Source: a virus. Taken from it: a stretch of DNA of 22,174 nucleotides. The stretch is from positions 1-22,174 of IMG/VR virus record IMGVR_UViG_3300036831_000111, one strand, 5' to 3'. Positions 1 to 6,485 of this stretch are shown here, one piece after another. The position numbers and the translations under genes are program-made. The first letter of the stretch is position 1. Each line of letters begins with the position of its first letter. The notes under the pieces are model-generated. The model was not told the DNA's origin. It made no database searches and saw nothing but the letters and a program-made list of their open reading frames with translations.

Positions 1-363
1 GGTGCCGACGATGGCGAGGGCCACCGGGGCAAGGGCGGCACCGACTTCGACGCCGAGACTGATCAGGATGGGCAGGAAGGCAGCCATCGCCCCGGACACC
101 CCGGCGGACAATCCCTTCATGAGGGAAGATCCGCCTTCCTTGCCCTTTTTGTCCATGTTGTCTTTGACCTTGGTGCCGACGCCCTTGTCGATCTCGGCCG
201 CCGCCGACTCGCCCGCCTTCTCCGCCGACTTGTCCAGCTCTTCGAACTTCAGGCCCTTGGTCTGCTCGTCGAGCGCCTTCTTGATCTCCTCGCGCAGGCC
301 GGGCGTGAACTTGGACAGGTCGGCGAACACCTGCACGAACGCCCGCCCCAGAACCCCAGCCAT
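1..363 (-). CDS. Tape measure protein, N-terminal part (runs off the left edge)
   Basis: The first 121 residues are visible; the frame is open to the window edge, so the gene is truncated by the window and not broken. It starts at an ATG 3 nt after the stop of the tail assembly chaperone gene. The N-terminus (MAGVLGRAFVQVFADLSKF) followed by a charged helical stretch (residues 20-80, rich in Lys, Glu and Ala) and then a long hydrophobic Gly/Ala stretch (about 84-120) is typical of tape measure proteins of actinophages. Such proteins set tail length and help DNA passage. Position directly after chaperone-type genes supports the call. Only the first part can be judged, so lytic or peptidase domains further on are unknown. 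Confidence 0.8.
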   Translation of the reverse strand, partial: MAGVLGRAFVQVFADLSKFTPGLREEIKKALDEQTKGLKFEELDKSAEKAGESAAAEIDKGVGTKVKDNMDKKGKEGGSSLMKGLSAGVSGAMAAFLPILISLGVEVGAALAPVALAIVGT

Positions 364-366
364 GAC

Positions 367-936
367 TCAGGATCCTACGGGTGCCGGGGGCTGCGCCTGC
401 CCCATCAGGGCCGCGAACGCATCCTGCGCGGCGCGCTCGTCGTACATCTCCTCCGTGGTGACACCCTCCACCCCGATCGGCGGAAGCCGCAGGTCGATGT
501 CGAACTTGTTGCGCTCCGTCTCGTCCATCGTCCGTACACAGATCACGTAGATGGCGTTCAGCGCCGCCGCCAGGGACACTCGCCCCAGGTCGACGCCGAG
601 CCTGGTCAGCTCCCCGCCGATGATGTGCCACGACGCCCCCGACGACCGGATCAGCCGGTCCGCCTCCCACCACGGCCGCCCGGCCGCCGCCGTCAGCAAC
701 TCCCGCGACCGGGCGACGATCTCCTCCGCGCTCGTCGCGCCGTCGAGCAGCAGGTCGGTGATCCGTTCCTCCGCGTCTCCGTCCATCAGGCCGGGGATCA
801 GCGGCAGGGGCGTGTCCTCGTCGAGGATGGCGAGGAACCAGTCCCCCGCCGGGCAGGGAGGGACCGTGAAGGTTTCCCCGCCCAGGTCCACATCGAGAGC
901 CCAGATGCGGAGCGCGGCGAGGGCGTCAGCGGCCAT
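367..936 (-). CDS. Tail assembly chaperone-like protein
   Basis: The protein has 189 residues. I chose the ATG at 936, which begins at a typical chaperone N-terminus (MAADALAALRIWALDVDLGG); it overlaps the end of the upstream membrane-protein gene by 11 nt. The pattern of an early PAGDWFLAIL segment, a PGLMDGDAEERITDLLLDG segment, GRPWWEADRLI and a late DETERNKFDIDLRLPP segment matches my recollection of actinophage tail assembly chaperones. These coat the tape measure during tail tube polymerisation. It lies immediately upstream of the tape measure gene, the usual place. No good Shine-Dalgarno is visible, so it probably depends on translational coupling to the overlapping upstream gene. I found no canonical slippery heptamer that would make it a frameshift product. 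Confidence 0.7.
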   Translation of the reverse strand: MAADALAALRIWALDVDLGGETFTVPPCPAGDWFLAILDEDTPLPLIPGLMDGDAEERITDLLLDGATSAEEIVARSRELLTAAAGRPWWEADRLIRSSGASWHIIGGELTRLGVDLGRVSLAAALNAIYVICVRTMDETERNKFDIDLRLPPIGVEGVTTEEMYDERAAQDAFAALMGQAQPPAPVGS

Positions 937-1411
937 TACTGCGGCCGGGCGTGAACCGGACCGCGTCCGACGGCAACTCGCCGCAGTGGTGCTGGGTGCG
1001 GCCGAACACGTGGCCATGCGAGCACATCGGCTCACCTCCGTACGGGCTGAGCCGGGACGCCATGTAGTAGCCCCGGCTTACAAGCTCCCGCTGAAGGTCC
1101 TGACTGCTGGCGTTCTTGATCCCTGGACCAACCGGCCGGTCCAGGCCAAGAGCGGCGCGCTTGGCCATTCGTACGCCCTGGTCGAAGGCCTCCTTGCGGA
1201 GGTGGTCGTGCCGCCAGAAGTGGAACGGCAGCCACACCGCGAGGATCACATACGCGGCCAGCTGGAACGGCCAGGGCACGTACTGGGCGATGTACTCCGT
1301 CCACGGGATCGTGCCCGCAGGCTCCCAGATCCCGGCAACGACCTCCATGACGATCGCGACCAGGGTGATCCCGAGGAACACGACCGTCCAGACGATCCGA
1401 GCCCGCTTCAC
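926..1411 (-). CDS. Two-pass membrane protein between tail chaperone genes
   Basis: The protein has 161 residues. The GTG start overlaps the stop of the upstream gene as GTGA, so translation is probably coupled. Two hydrophobic segments (about residues 7-28 and 47-66) predict two membrane helices. A basic, soluble C-terminal half follows. Near the C-terminus Cys130, His132, His134, His141, His142 and Cys143 form a cluster that could bind a metal. Function is not recognised. Two short transmembrane helices would fit a holin or a superinfection-related membrane protein, but the roughly 95-residue soluble tail and the position inside the tail chaperone pair are unusual for a holin. It is the only predicted membrane protein among the tail genes visible here. 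Confidence 0.7.
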   Translation of the reverse strand: MKRARIVWTVVFLGITLVAIVMEVVAGIWEPAGTIPWTEYIAQYVPWPFQLAAYVILAVWLPFHFWRHDHLRKEAFDQGVRMAKRAALGLDRPVGPGIKNASSQDLQRELVSRGYYMASRLSPYGGEPMCSHGHVFGRTQHHCGELPSDAVRFTPGRSNGR

Positions 1412-1773
1412 CGCCGCCGCCGGACCGGCGCCGCCGCCTTCTTGGTGGGGGTCGCCTGGCCGTTGAACTTCTCGCCCGCCACGCGGATCGAGGTGAAGAC
1501 CGCCTCGGCGGTCACGTCGCCGTCGATCATCGCCTCGTCGAGCCAGTCCTTGTCGGCGTCCCTGACGACCATGCCCTCAACGACCTTGCCGAGGGTGCCC
1601 AGGTTGCGGATGAGGCGGTCGCGCAGCTCAGGTGACAACTCCTTGCCATCGTTTTCGATCATGGCCGGGAGTCCCCGGCTCACCCGGGCCAGCACGACCA
1701 GGGCACCGTCAGTCGGCTTGCGCATCTCGATGTCGCGGCCCCCGAGCGGGACCATCACCGTCAACTCGGCCAT
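1408..1773 (-). CDS. Probable tail assembly chaperone (first of pair)
   Basis: The protein has 121 residues. The ATG start shares one base with the upstream stop (TGATG). The sequence begins MAELTVMVPLGGRDIEMRKPTDGAL, then contains a helical middle and a segment VVRDADKDWLDEAMIDGDV, and ends in a basic Lys/Arg/Ala tail. The form GR-x-I-x-M-x-x-PT near the N-terminus, and an acidic DxDWLxxxMxxG segment later, resemble the first tail assembly chaperone of actinophages. Two genes downstream is a second chaperone-like protein and then the tape measure. The assignment is by pattern memory and is less certain than that of the second protein. An internal copy of a dispersed AT-rich motif (1647-1665) lies in this gene and encodes the residues AMIEND. 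Confidence 0.55.
   Translation of the reverse strand: MAELTVMVPLGGRDIEMRKPTDGALVVLARVSRGLPAMIENDGKELSPELRDRLIRNLGTLGKVVEGMVVRDADKDWLDEAMIDGDVTAEAVFTSIRVAGEKFNGQATPTKKAAAPVRRRR
1647..1665 (+). repeat. Dispersed motif site 1: CATCGTTTTCGATCATGGC
   Basis: This 19-nt sequence recurs exactly at 18944-18962. Its core TCGTTTTCGATC recurs at 11723 (plus) and on the minus strand within 12329-12343. The core has dyad arms ATCG/CGAT around TTTT. It lies within the coding region of the chaperone-like gene and uses AT-rich codons that are rare for the window. Confidence 0.7.
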
Positions 1774-2666
1774 CAGGACATCCCCTTGAGGTGCGCCCAC
1801 GACTTCATGGCGACCGCCACCTTGTGGTTGGCACCGACGTGGGGTTCGGTCGTCCAGTCCTTCGCGATGGCCCACAGGTCGAGGTCACGGCTATCGGCGT
1901 CGTCCGGCGTGGGGGTCGGCTGAGGTGCGGGCTGCGCCTTCGGCACCCAGAAGTAGGCGTCGCCCTGCTGCCGCCGCAGCGCCCACCAGTCGGAGCCCTT
2001 CAGGTACCAGCGGCCGTTCTTGCCCCAGGCGGGGCTCCACGAGTTGTCCCCGCCGACCAGCAGTACGCCCGTTCCGTTGCCGGGGGCATCGGAGGTCACG
2101 ATCTCATCGACGACCAGCTCGTGCCCGCCCGCCAGACCTGAGGCGACGTCGACCTTGAGCAGGCCCGACGGCGGGGCGTCGAACATCGAGTTGTACCAGG
2201 GGATGCCGGTGATGCCGGGCGCCTTCATCAGCGCCTGGAGCGACGAGTCGAGGTCGAGGGCCGCCTGGTAGCCGGAGGCGACGCCCGCCTTGACGGCCAT
2301 CTTCGACGAGGTGAGGCCGTCGGAGCCGGTGTCGTCCGGCTCCCACGTGCCCGGGTAGTCGTCGTTGGCGGTGTTGTCGCGGTACCAGTTCAGCGCGCCG
2401 GGCTCGTCGGGGGTGTACCGCGGCCAGTTCGGCATGTCGCCGGTGAAGAACGGCTCGTGGTAGGCGCACGAGCAGGCCGCGTTGCCGGTGCACGCACCAA
2501 TCCGGCCCTGGTCGATGATGCCGAGGAACTGCCGGTGCAGCACCGACGTGACCGGAGTGGCCGTCGGCTGCACCGCGTAAGCCTTGGACCGGCTGTCGAG
2601 GTAGACGTGTCGGCCGAGCATCGGGTGCATCGGCAGCCGCTCGCGGTAGATGCTGATGACGCTCAC
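1773..2666 (-). CDS. Papain-like (C1A-type) cysteine peptidase in the tail gene cluster
   Basis: The protein has 297 residues. The GTG start overlaps the upstream stop as GTGA. It carries the papain-family catalytic pattern: Gln53 and Cys59 in DQGRIGACTGNA (same six-residue spacing as Gln19 and Cys25 of papain), His182 in GGHELVVDEI, and Asn208 in DNSWSPAWGKNGRWYL, which mirrors the NSWGxxWGxxG block of C1A peptidases. There is no signal peptide and no obvious pro-region, so it should be cytoplasmic or virion-bound. After about residue 243 there is a Pro/Gln-rich linker and a short helical C-terminal segment (about 258-297). It lies between a small connector-region protein and the tail chaperones, suggesting processing of a tail component or action at host entry. 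The fold call is confident; the target is unknown. Confidence 0.75.
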   Translation of the reverse strand: MSVISIYRERLPMHPMLGRHVYLDSRSKAYAVQPTATPVTSVLHRQFLGIIDQGRIGACTGNAACSCAYHEPFFTGDMPNWPRYTPDEPGALNWYRDNTANDDYPGTWEPDDTGSDGLTSSKMAVKAGVASGYQAALDLDSSLQALMKAPGITGIPWYNSMFDAPPSGLLKVDVASGLAGGHELVVDEIVTSDAPGNGTGVLLVGGDNSWSPAWGKNGRWYLKGSDWWALRRQQGDAYFWVPKAQPAPQPTPTPDDADSRDLDLWAIAKDWTTEPHVGANHKVAVAMKSWAHLKGMS

Positions 2667-2869
2667 TCGGCCACCTCGACTTCAACGGCCGAGACGAGCC
2701 GGGCGGCCGGGACGGCCAGGCAGATACGCTGGTTGGGTCCCACCTTGAACACGAGCGTGTCGGCCACGGCCTCCACCCTCGCATCGGCCGGGACGGTTGC
2801 GGAGGCAATCGGCATGTCGCCGTCGGGCTTCCAGGTCCCTTCCTGCCAGCTCACCTTGAGCTTCTTCAC
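2663..2869 (-). CDS. Small hypothetical protein of the tail region
   Basis: The protein has 68 residues. The start is GTG (GTG AAG AAG CTC), placed just after a strong ribosome binding site (AGGAGGAGGAAACA). The sequence is mostly short beta-like stretches (LKVSWQEGTW, RVEAVADTLVFKV, ICLAVPAARLVSAVEVEVAE) with no recognisable motif. Its stop overlaps the GTG of the papain-like peptidase gene, so the two may be co-translated. It may be a small tail or neck component or a partner of the peptidase. I do not recognise the family. Confidence 0.65.
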   Translation of the reverse strand: MKKLKVSWQEGTWKPDGDMPIASATVPADARVEAVADTLVFKVGPNQRICLAVPAARLVSAVEVEVAE

Positions 2870-2891
2870 TGTTTCCTCCTCCTACGTACTT

Positions 2892-3344
2892 CTACGTATC
2901 TCCGCCGCTGGTGGCGTCTGCCGCCGCTGCGGACTGCATACGGTAGCCCTCGGCTGTGGCGACCTCGCGTAGCGCGTCCCGCATCCACGGGCGTCCCCGC
3001 CGGGCGGGCTGCGACACCCACTTACGCACCATCGGCTGGCCGTGCCAGACGAACGCGAGGGCCTTCTTCTTCGTCGGGTAGATGACGACCGGGCGGCGTC
3101 CCTCGTGTACGGGCAGGGCGTATTTGACGCGGTTGTAGACCTCGCCGGTGACCTTCGTTTCGGACTGCTTGACCTTGAACTGGTGGGCGGCTCGCAGGTT
3201 GCCGGTGTCGACCGGCGTCAGCACCTTGGCCCGGTTGAGAACCTTCAACGTCACCCGGATGACGTCCTTACCGGCCAGGTCGTGCAGGACGCCCTTGATG
3301 ACGTCCCGGTACAGGTCAACGTGGACCGACTTCACCCCGGACAT
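2892..3344 (-). CDS. HK97 gp10-like head-tail connector / tail completion protein
   Basis: The protein has 150 residues. The ATG at 3344 has a good ribosome binding site (GGAGGAGG) and overlaps the upstream 71-residue gene by 29 nt in another frame. Features typical of the HK97 gp10-like family are the helix with AKVLTPVDTGNLRAAH, a strand pair with VYNRVKYALPVHEG, and the segment AFVWHGQPMVRKWVSQPARRGRPWMRDALREV. Proteins of this family are small neck or tail-completion proteins that finish the head-tail interface. The position between the tail-terminator gene and the chaperones supports this. The C-terminal 15 residues are Ala/Ser/Thr-rich and probably disordered. Confidence 0.75.
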   Translation of the reverse strand: MSGVKSVHVDLYRDVIKGVLHDLAGKDVIRVTLKVLNRAKVLTPVDTGNLRAAHQFKVKQSETKVTGEVYNRVKYALPVHEGRRPVVIYPTKKKALAFVWHGQPMVRKWVSQPARRGRPWMRDALREVATAEGYRMQSAAAADATSGGDT

Positions 3345-3531
3345 CTGCGGCCTCCTCCGGCTGGTACGGCTGCTCGTCGGTCACGTCTCGAAGATAGCCG
3401 TTCTCCACGTGCTGCTGCGCCCAGCCCAGATCGGTGGCGTCCTGCGAGAACACGTCACCCTGGTCGAGGCCGTCGAAGCTGATGAGCACTTCGAACTTTC
3501 GCGGGGCAGTCTTCTTGCTCGTGCCGGGCAT
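3316..3531 (-). CDS. Small hypothetical neck-region protein
   Basis: The protein has 71 residues. The ATG is preceded by GGAGGGG and lies 15 nt after the stop of the tail-terminator fusion gene. The N-terminus is basic (MPGTSKKTAPRKF); the core FEVLISFDGLDQGDVFSQD and LGWAQQHVENGYLRDV looks like a small alpha/beta domain; the C-terminus is acidic. Its last 29 nt are shared with the start of the connector gene. Small proteins of this form are common among actinophage head-tail genes, but I cannot name a function. Confidence 0.6.
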   Translation of the reverse strand: MPGTSKKTAPRKFEVLISFDGLDQGDVFSQDATDLGWAQQHVENGYLRDVTDEQPYQPEEAADVRGEVGPR

Positions 3532-3546
3532 GGCCCCTCCAGGGTG

Positions 3547-5172
3547 TCAGCAGTCCCCGCACGGCGCCATCACCGAGACGGTCACCAGCAGCTTACCGCC
3601 GGTGCAGCCGCCCTCGACCGACAGCGGCGTCCATTCGCCGACGGCGCGGCGCTGCGTCGGCCGCCAGCAGCACGCCGCCGCCCGGCGCATCAGCGTCTGG
3701 TGCTGCATCTGCGTCGTGAACCCCGACTGCCAGTCCGCGGTACTCGGCGGGTCAATGTTGTCGAGGGTGTCGCCTGAATCCGACCAGGGCATGCAGAACG
3801 AGACACCCATCTCCAGCACGACCGCGTAGGCGAGCGGCCCGCACGGCAGCCACGTGTTGTCTTCCGCCGGGAAGCTGTCCCAGCTCGGGTAGATGTTGGC
3901 AACGCGGATCCAGGCCAGCCCTGCACAGCATTCGTCGATGTTGGGGCCGATCAGCGGGCTGGTCTCCTGCCCGACGCGGAGCTGCACGTAGCGGGGCGGC
4001 GTCGGCAGGGTCGACAGCTGCTCCATGAAGCAGGTCATCAACTCCTCGGCGACCGGCGTGCCGATCAGGTCGGTGGGGCCGATGGTGGGCAAGCTGAACA
4101 CGGCCGTCATCCCCGCTGTAGCAGTGAAGTTCGCGGACAGGGTCACCGTTTGCGCCCCCGCCGACAGTGTCGCACTCATCGAGCCGGTGGCCGTGAGCCC
4201 TGATGTCAGGCCCACCTCGCGGGTCAGCGCGGCGCCCAGGCTGCCGGTCGCGGTCAGTGCGGCGCCCGTATTCACCTGCCGGGTAAGTCCGGCCATGAGG
4301 CTGCCGGTGGCGGTGAGACCGGCGGCGAGCAGCTGCTCACGGGTCAGGCCGACGCTCAGGGTTCCGGTGGCGGTGAGACCGGCGGCGAGGTTGACCTGCC
4401 GGGTCAGGGCCGCCGACAGGCTGCCTGTGCCGGTCAGGGCCGCCGACATGTCGACGATCGCGGCGCCGGACGCGGCCCTGATCTCTACGGCAGCCGCCAC
4501 CCAGTTGAACAGGGCGCCGCCGCCCGGGCGGATGTCGTCCCATGTGACCGTGGGCGAGGTGGAGGTGTTCTTGAACTCGGTTTCGTAGCCGCCGTTGACG
4601 CCGCTGGCCGGGTTGAACAGGTCGGTTATTTCTGCCCAGCCGGTCGACGTGCCGGGGGTGATGTTCGCGGTGTTCTTGTCGGCGGAGACGATCGCCCAGA
4701 CTTCGGACGTGGCGGCGGGCGCGCCGGACAGCGTCAGGGAGGCCGGGTTGGGTGTGGTGAAGCCGCTGGACTGCGAGTTGGTGCCGGTAACGCCGGTCGG
4801 GGTCGACGTGTCGTATCCGGTGTAGGCGGCTACGGCGACGCCGACGACGCTCATGTTGCGGCCGTTGAACGACACGGTGAGGGTGCCGCTGGCCCCGGTG
4901 ATCACCGGGGCCGTGAAGATGCCGACGTAGGTGGCGAAGGAGCTGGTGACGGTTTGCCGGATCAGCGGAGTAACGGTCACCCCGGTGGACGATGTGACCG
5001 TCATGTCGGTGGCGCTGGGGGCGCTGGCGCTGTTCTCCGTGGCCATCACGCCGATGACCATGAACGAGCTGTTCAAGGTCGAAAACGAACTGGAGACGAA
5101 GTTCGCGGTGCCCTGATTGCTGCCGGTCGTCGAGTTGATCTGGCCGAGCAGGTCGGATCGGCTGAGGGGCAT
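3547..5172 (-). CDS. Fusion: beta-rich N-terminal domain, five 20-residue repeats, tail-terminator-like C-terminus
   Basis: The protein has 541 residues in three parts. Residues 1-236 are Ser/Thr/Gly-rich and strongly beta-like, resembling Ig-like or lectin-like beta-sandwich domains of virion decoration or fibre proteins. Residues 242-341 are five tandem 20-residue repeats with the core LTATGSLxAALTR, and a degenerate sixth follows to about 360. Residues 362-541 resemble actinophage tail terminator or head-closure proteins: DECCAGLAWIRVANIYPS, a PCGPLAYAVVLEMGVSFCMPW segment, paired cysteines (CC at 415-416 and 501-502) and a C-terminal GGCTGG. That domain is usually encoded alone, so the N-terminal 360 residues look like an added surface-exposed extension. 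The ATG has an AAAGGATG ribosome binding site. The frame is intact through all parts. Function of the added part is inference. Confidence 0.65.
   Translation of the reverse strand: MPLSRSDLLGQINSTTGSNQGTANFVSSSFSTLNSSFMVIGVMATENSASAPSATDMTVTSSTGVTVTPLIRQTVTSSFATYVGIFTAPVITGASGTLTVSFNGRNMSVVGVAVAAYTGYDTSTPTGVTGTNSQSSGFTTPNPASLTLSGAPAATSEVWAIVSADKNTANITPGTSTGWAEITDLFNPASGVNGGYETEFKNTSTSPTVTWDDIRPGGGALFNWVAAAVEIRAASGAAIVDMSAALTGTGSLSAALTRQVNLAAGLTATGTLSVGLTREQLLAAGLTATGSLMAGLTRQVNTGAALTATGSLGAALTREVGLTSGLTATGSMSATLSAGAQTVTLSANFTATAGMTAVFSLPTIGPTDLIGTPVAEELMTCFMEQLSTLPTPPRYVQLRVGQETSPLIGPNIDECCAGLAWIRVANIYPSWDSFPAEDNTWLPCGPLAYAVVLEMGVSFCMPWSDSGDTLDNIDPPSTADWQSGFTTQMQHQTLMRRAAACCWRPTQRRAVGEWTPLSVEGGCTGGKLLVTVSVMAPCGDC
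4150..4449 (-). repeat. Five tandem 60-bp coding repeats
   Basis: Five in-frame 60-bp units encode 20-residue repeats such as LAAGLTATGSLMAGLTRQVN (residues 242-341 of the repeat-bearing fusion protein). Units two and three are the most alike, and the DNA phrase cggtggcggtgagaccggcggcgag is repeated almost unchanged. The amino-acid period is exact with no indel, pointing to duplication within the gene. The Thr/Ser content would suit exposed, possibly glycosylated, beta-solenoid or stalk structure. Confidence 0.85.
5079..5088 (-). repeat. Dispersed motif site 2: TCGTTTTCGA
   Basis: Exact 10-nt core on the minus strand, inside the repeat-bearing fusion gene (residues SSFST). The extension differs (CC instead of TC after the core). 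Confidence 0.5.
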
Positions 5173-5184
5173 GCCCTACATCCT

Positions 5185-5583
5185 TTACTGCATGGTCAGC
5201 GTGAGCTGGCCCGCGAGGATGCGCAGCGTGTCACCCAGGTTGGTGGTCTTATTAGCGGTCGCCGCCCCCCACCACCAGCGGAACGGGGTGCCCGCGCTGT
5301 CCCAGATCTCGACGCCGACGGTTGTGGCGGCGGGCATGTTGGTGAACACGATGTCGGCGCTGTTCGCGGTGCTGGTGGTGCCGGACGCGGCCGGGAAGGC
5401 GGCGGACTGCGCGGCGTACGTGGAGCCGCCGCCGTTGGTCACCTCGGTACCGGCAGCGGAGTCGGAGCCGTTAGCCGTCATCAGCCGCACCATCAACGGC
5501 AGGGTCGGCGCGGTCGCCGGGGTGTTGCCGGTGAGGAAGTTGAGGACGCGGGCCTCTGCGCCGTCGGTCAGGTTGTCTGCCAT
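5185..5583 (-). CDS. Phage tail-fibre-like small structural protein
   Basis: The protein has 132 residues and starts MADNLTDGAEARVLNFLTG. Then follow LPLMVRLMTANGSD..GTEV, an AAFPAASG segment, DIVFTNMPAATTVGVEIWDSAGTPFRWWWGA and a final GDTLRILAGQLTLTM. This arrangement is the one I know from small proteins labelled phage tail fibre protein in many phages: a compact beta-sandwich of about 120-130 residues. The ATG is 8 nt after the adaptor stop with a GAGG site. It precedes the repeat-bearing fusion by 12 nt, and both are beta-rich, so they may be exterior or decoration proteins of the neck or head. The name reflects family similarity and not a proven tail location. Confidence 0.65.
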   Translation of the reverse strand: MADNLTDGAEARVLNFLTGNTPATAPTLPLMVRLMTANGSDSAAGTEVTNGGGSTYAAQSAAFPAASGTTSTANSADIVFTNMPAATTVGVEIWDSAGTPFRWWWGAATANKTTNLGDTLRILAGQLTLTMQ

Positions 5584-5591
5584 CTGCTACC

Positions 5592-6407
5592 TCACGGCCA
5601 CGTGGTGATGCGGTTCGGGGACTGGTCCATCGAGAACACCTTGGGCGACTGGGTAAGGCGGTTCGGGTTGAACTGCACGACCAGCTGGTCAACTTCGTTG
5701 AGGCCGGTCAGTCCCCGGTCGAGGTAGGTGGTGACGGCGGGGAACTGCACGGAGACGCCCTGGCGGGTCAGGGACTGCATGCGCTGCGGGAGGCGGCACG
5801 GCTGCCCGGCGATCGCCTTGCCGATCTCGCAGGCGAGGATCCCGGCGGCGTCAAGGGCTTCCGTCGGGACGGCGCGGCCGAACACGCCGGTGACGACGAA
5901 GGTGCCGGTAATCCCGGCGCCGGGGTTCTTGTTGAGGTCCTGGCACTGCGGCCAGCAGGCCCCGTCTGTGCGGACGAGCAGGAACCCGTTGTCGATGCGG
6001 TAGGCGCTCGGGTCGACGGTGGCGTTGTCGATCACGACGGAGGTGATCGAGACGATCTTGGGCAGCTCGATTTCGCAGCTGGCGCCGCAGCAGTTGATGC
6101 CCGCACATCCGGCGTTGTGCCATACCCCGTTCTGGATGTACAGCGGGTAGTAGCTGTTGCCCTCGTCGGTGCCCCACGGGTTGATCAGGTTCACGGGGTA
6201 CACCTGGTACAGCGGCGGCAGGAGCGGGGCGTTGCACGGCCTGAGCGTGAGCGTGACCGTCCCGAACTGGCGGCCGGTCAGGGTGTAGAGGGTGAAGGCG
6301 GACAGGCGCAGCGCGAGGGCTTTCTGGTCGGCGGACAGCGCCGCCCAGGTCGTCGAGCAATAGGCCGGGTCAGGAATGGTCCAGCCGTCCGGTACCGCGC
6401 TGACCAT
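5592..6407 (-). CDS. Head-tail adaptor-like protein
   Basis: The protein has 271 residues. The helical segment ADQKALALRLSAFTLYTLTG followed by RQFGTVTLTLRPC matches the N-terminus of actinophage head-to-tail adaptors (gp6/gp15-like connectors). The C-terminus (GLTGLNEVDQLVVQFNPNRLTQSPKVFSMDQ) matches the family's VDxFVxxxNP and late Pro/Asp segment. Such proteins form the ring between portal and stopper. The middle has a dense cysteine group (CAGINCCGASC) and a further CWPQC, which suggests disulphide or metal stabilisation. A probable purine-rich ribosome binding site (AAGGGGGGCGAG) precedes the ATG. It lies downstream of the putative tail tube gene and not directly after the capsid gene, which is not the usual order. 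Confidence 0.7.
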   Translation of the reverse strand: MVSAVPDGWTIPDPAYCSTTWAALSADQKALALRLSAFTLYTLTGRQFGTVTLTLRPCNAPLLPPLYQVYPVNLINPWGTDEGNSYYPLYIQNGVWHNAGCAGINCCGASCEIELPKIVSITSVVIDNATVDPSAYRIDNGFLLVRTDGACWPQCQDLNKNPGAGITGTFVVTGVFGRAVPTEALDAAGILACEIGKAIAGQPCRLPQRMQSLTRQGVSVQFPAVTTYLDRGLTGLNEVDQLVVQFNPNRLTQSPKVFSMDQSPNRITTWP

Positions 6408-6427
6408 CTCGCCCCCCTTCGCGGAGC

Positions 6428-6453
6428 GGGGGCCGACCGGACGGTCGGCCCCC
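6428..6453. terminator. Perfect 12-bp hairpin between tail tube and adaptor genes
   Basis: GGGGGCCGACCG and CGGTCGGCCCCC form a perfect 12-bp stem with a 2-nt gap. A short T run (TTT) follows on the plus strand; on the minus strand, the direction of the flanking genes, the stem is followed by GCTCC and not by U residues. It may be a partial attenuator or mRNA-stabilising structure between two minus-strand virion genes, or a plus-strand terminator that protects against antisense transcription. Confidence 0.55.
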
Positions 6454-6485
6454 TTTATCCGTACGGCCCTGGTGCGGCCCGGTAG

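Noticed and set aside
1408-1500. Programmed -1 frameshift at the end of the first chaperone gene
   Set aside because: The CCCCCACC stretch does not form a canonical X-XXY-YYZ heptamer in the reading frame, and the next frame encodes a membrane protein and not a chaperone extension.
551-1789. Plus-strand open frame (412 codons) in the chaperone region
   Set aside because: Antisense to three well-supported overlapping minus-strand genes; Ser/Arg/Pro-rich nonsense product.
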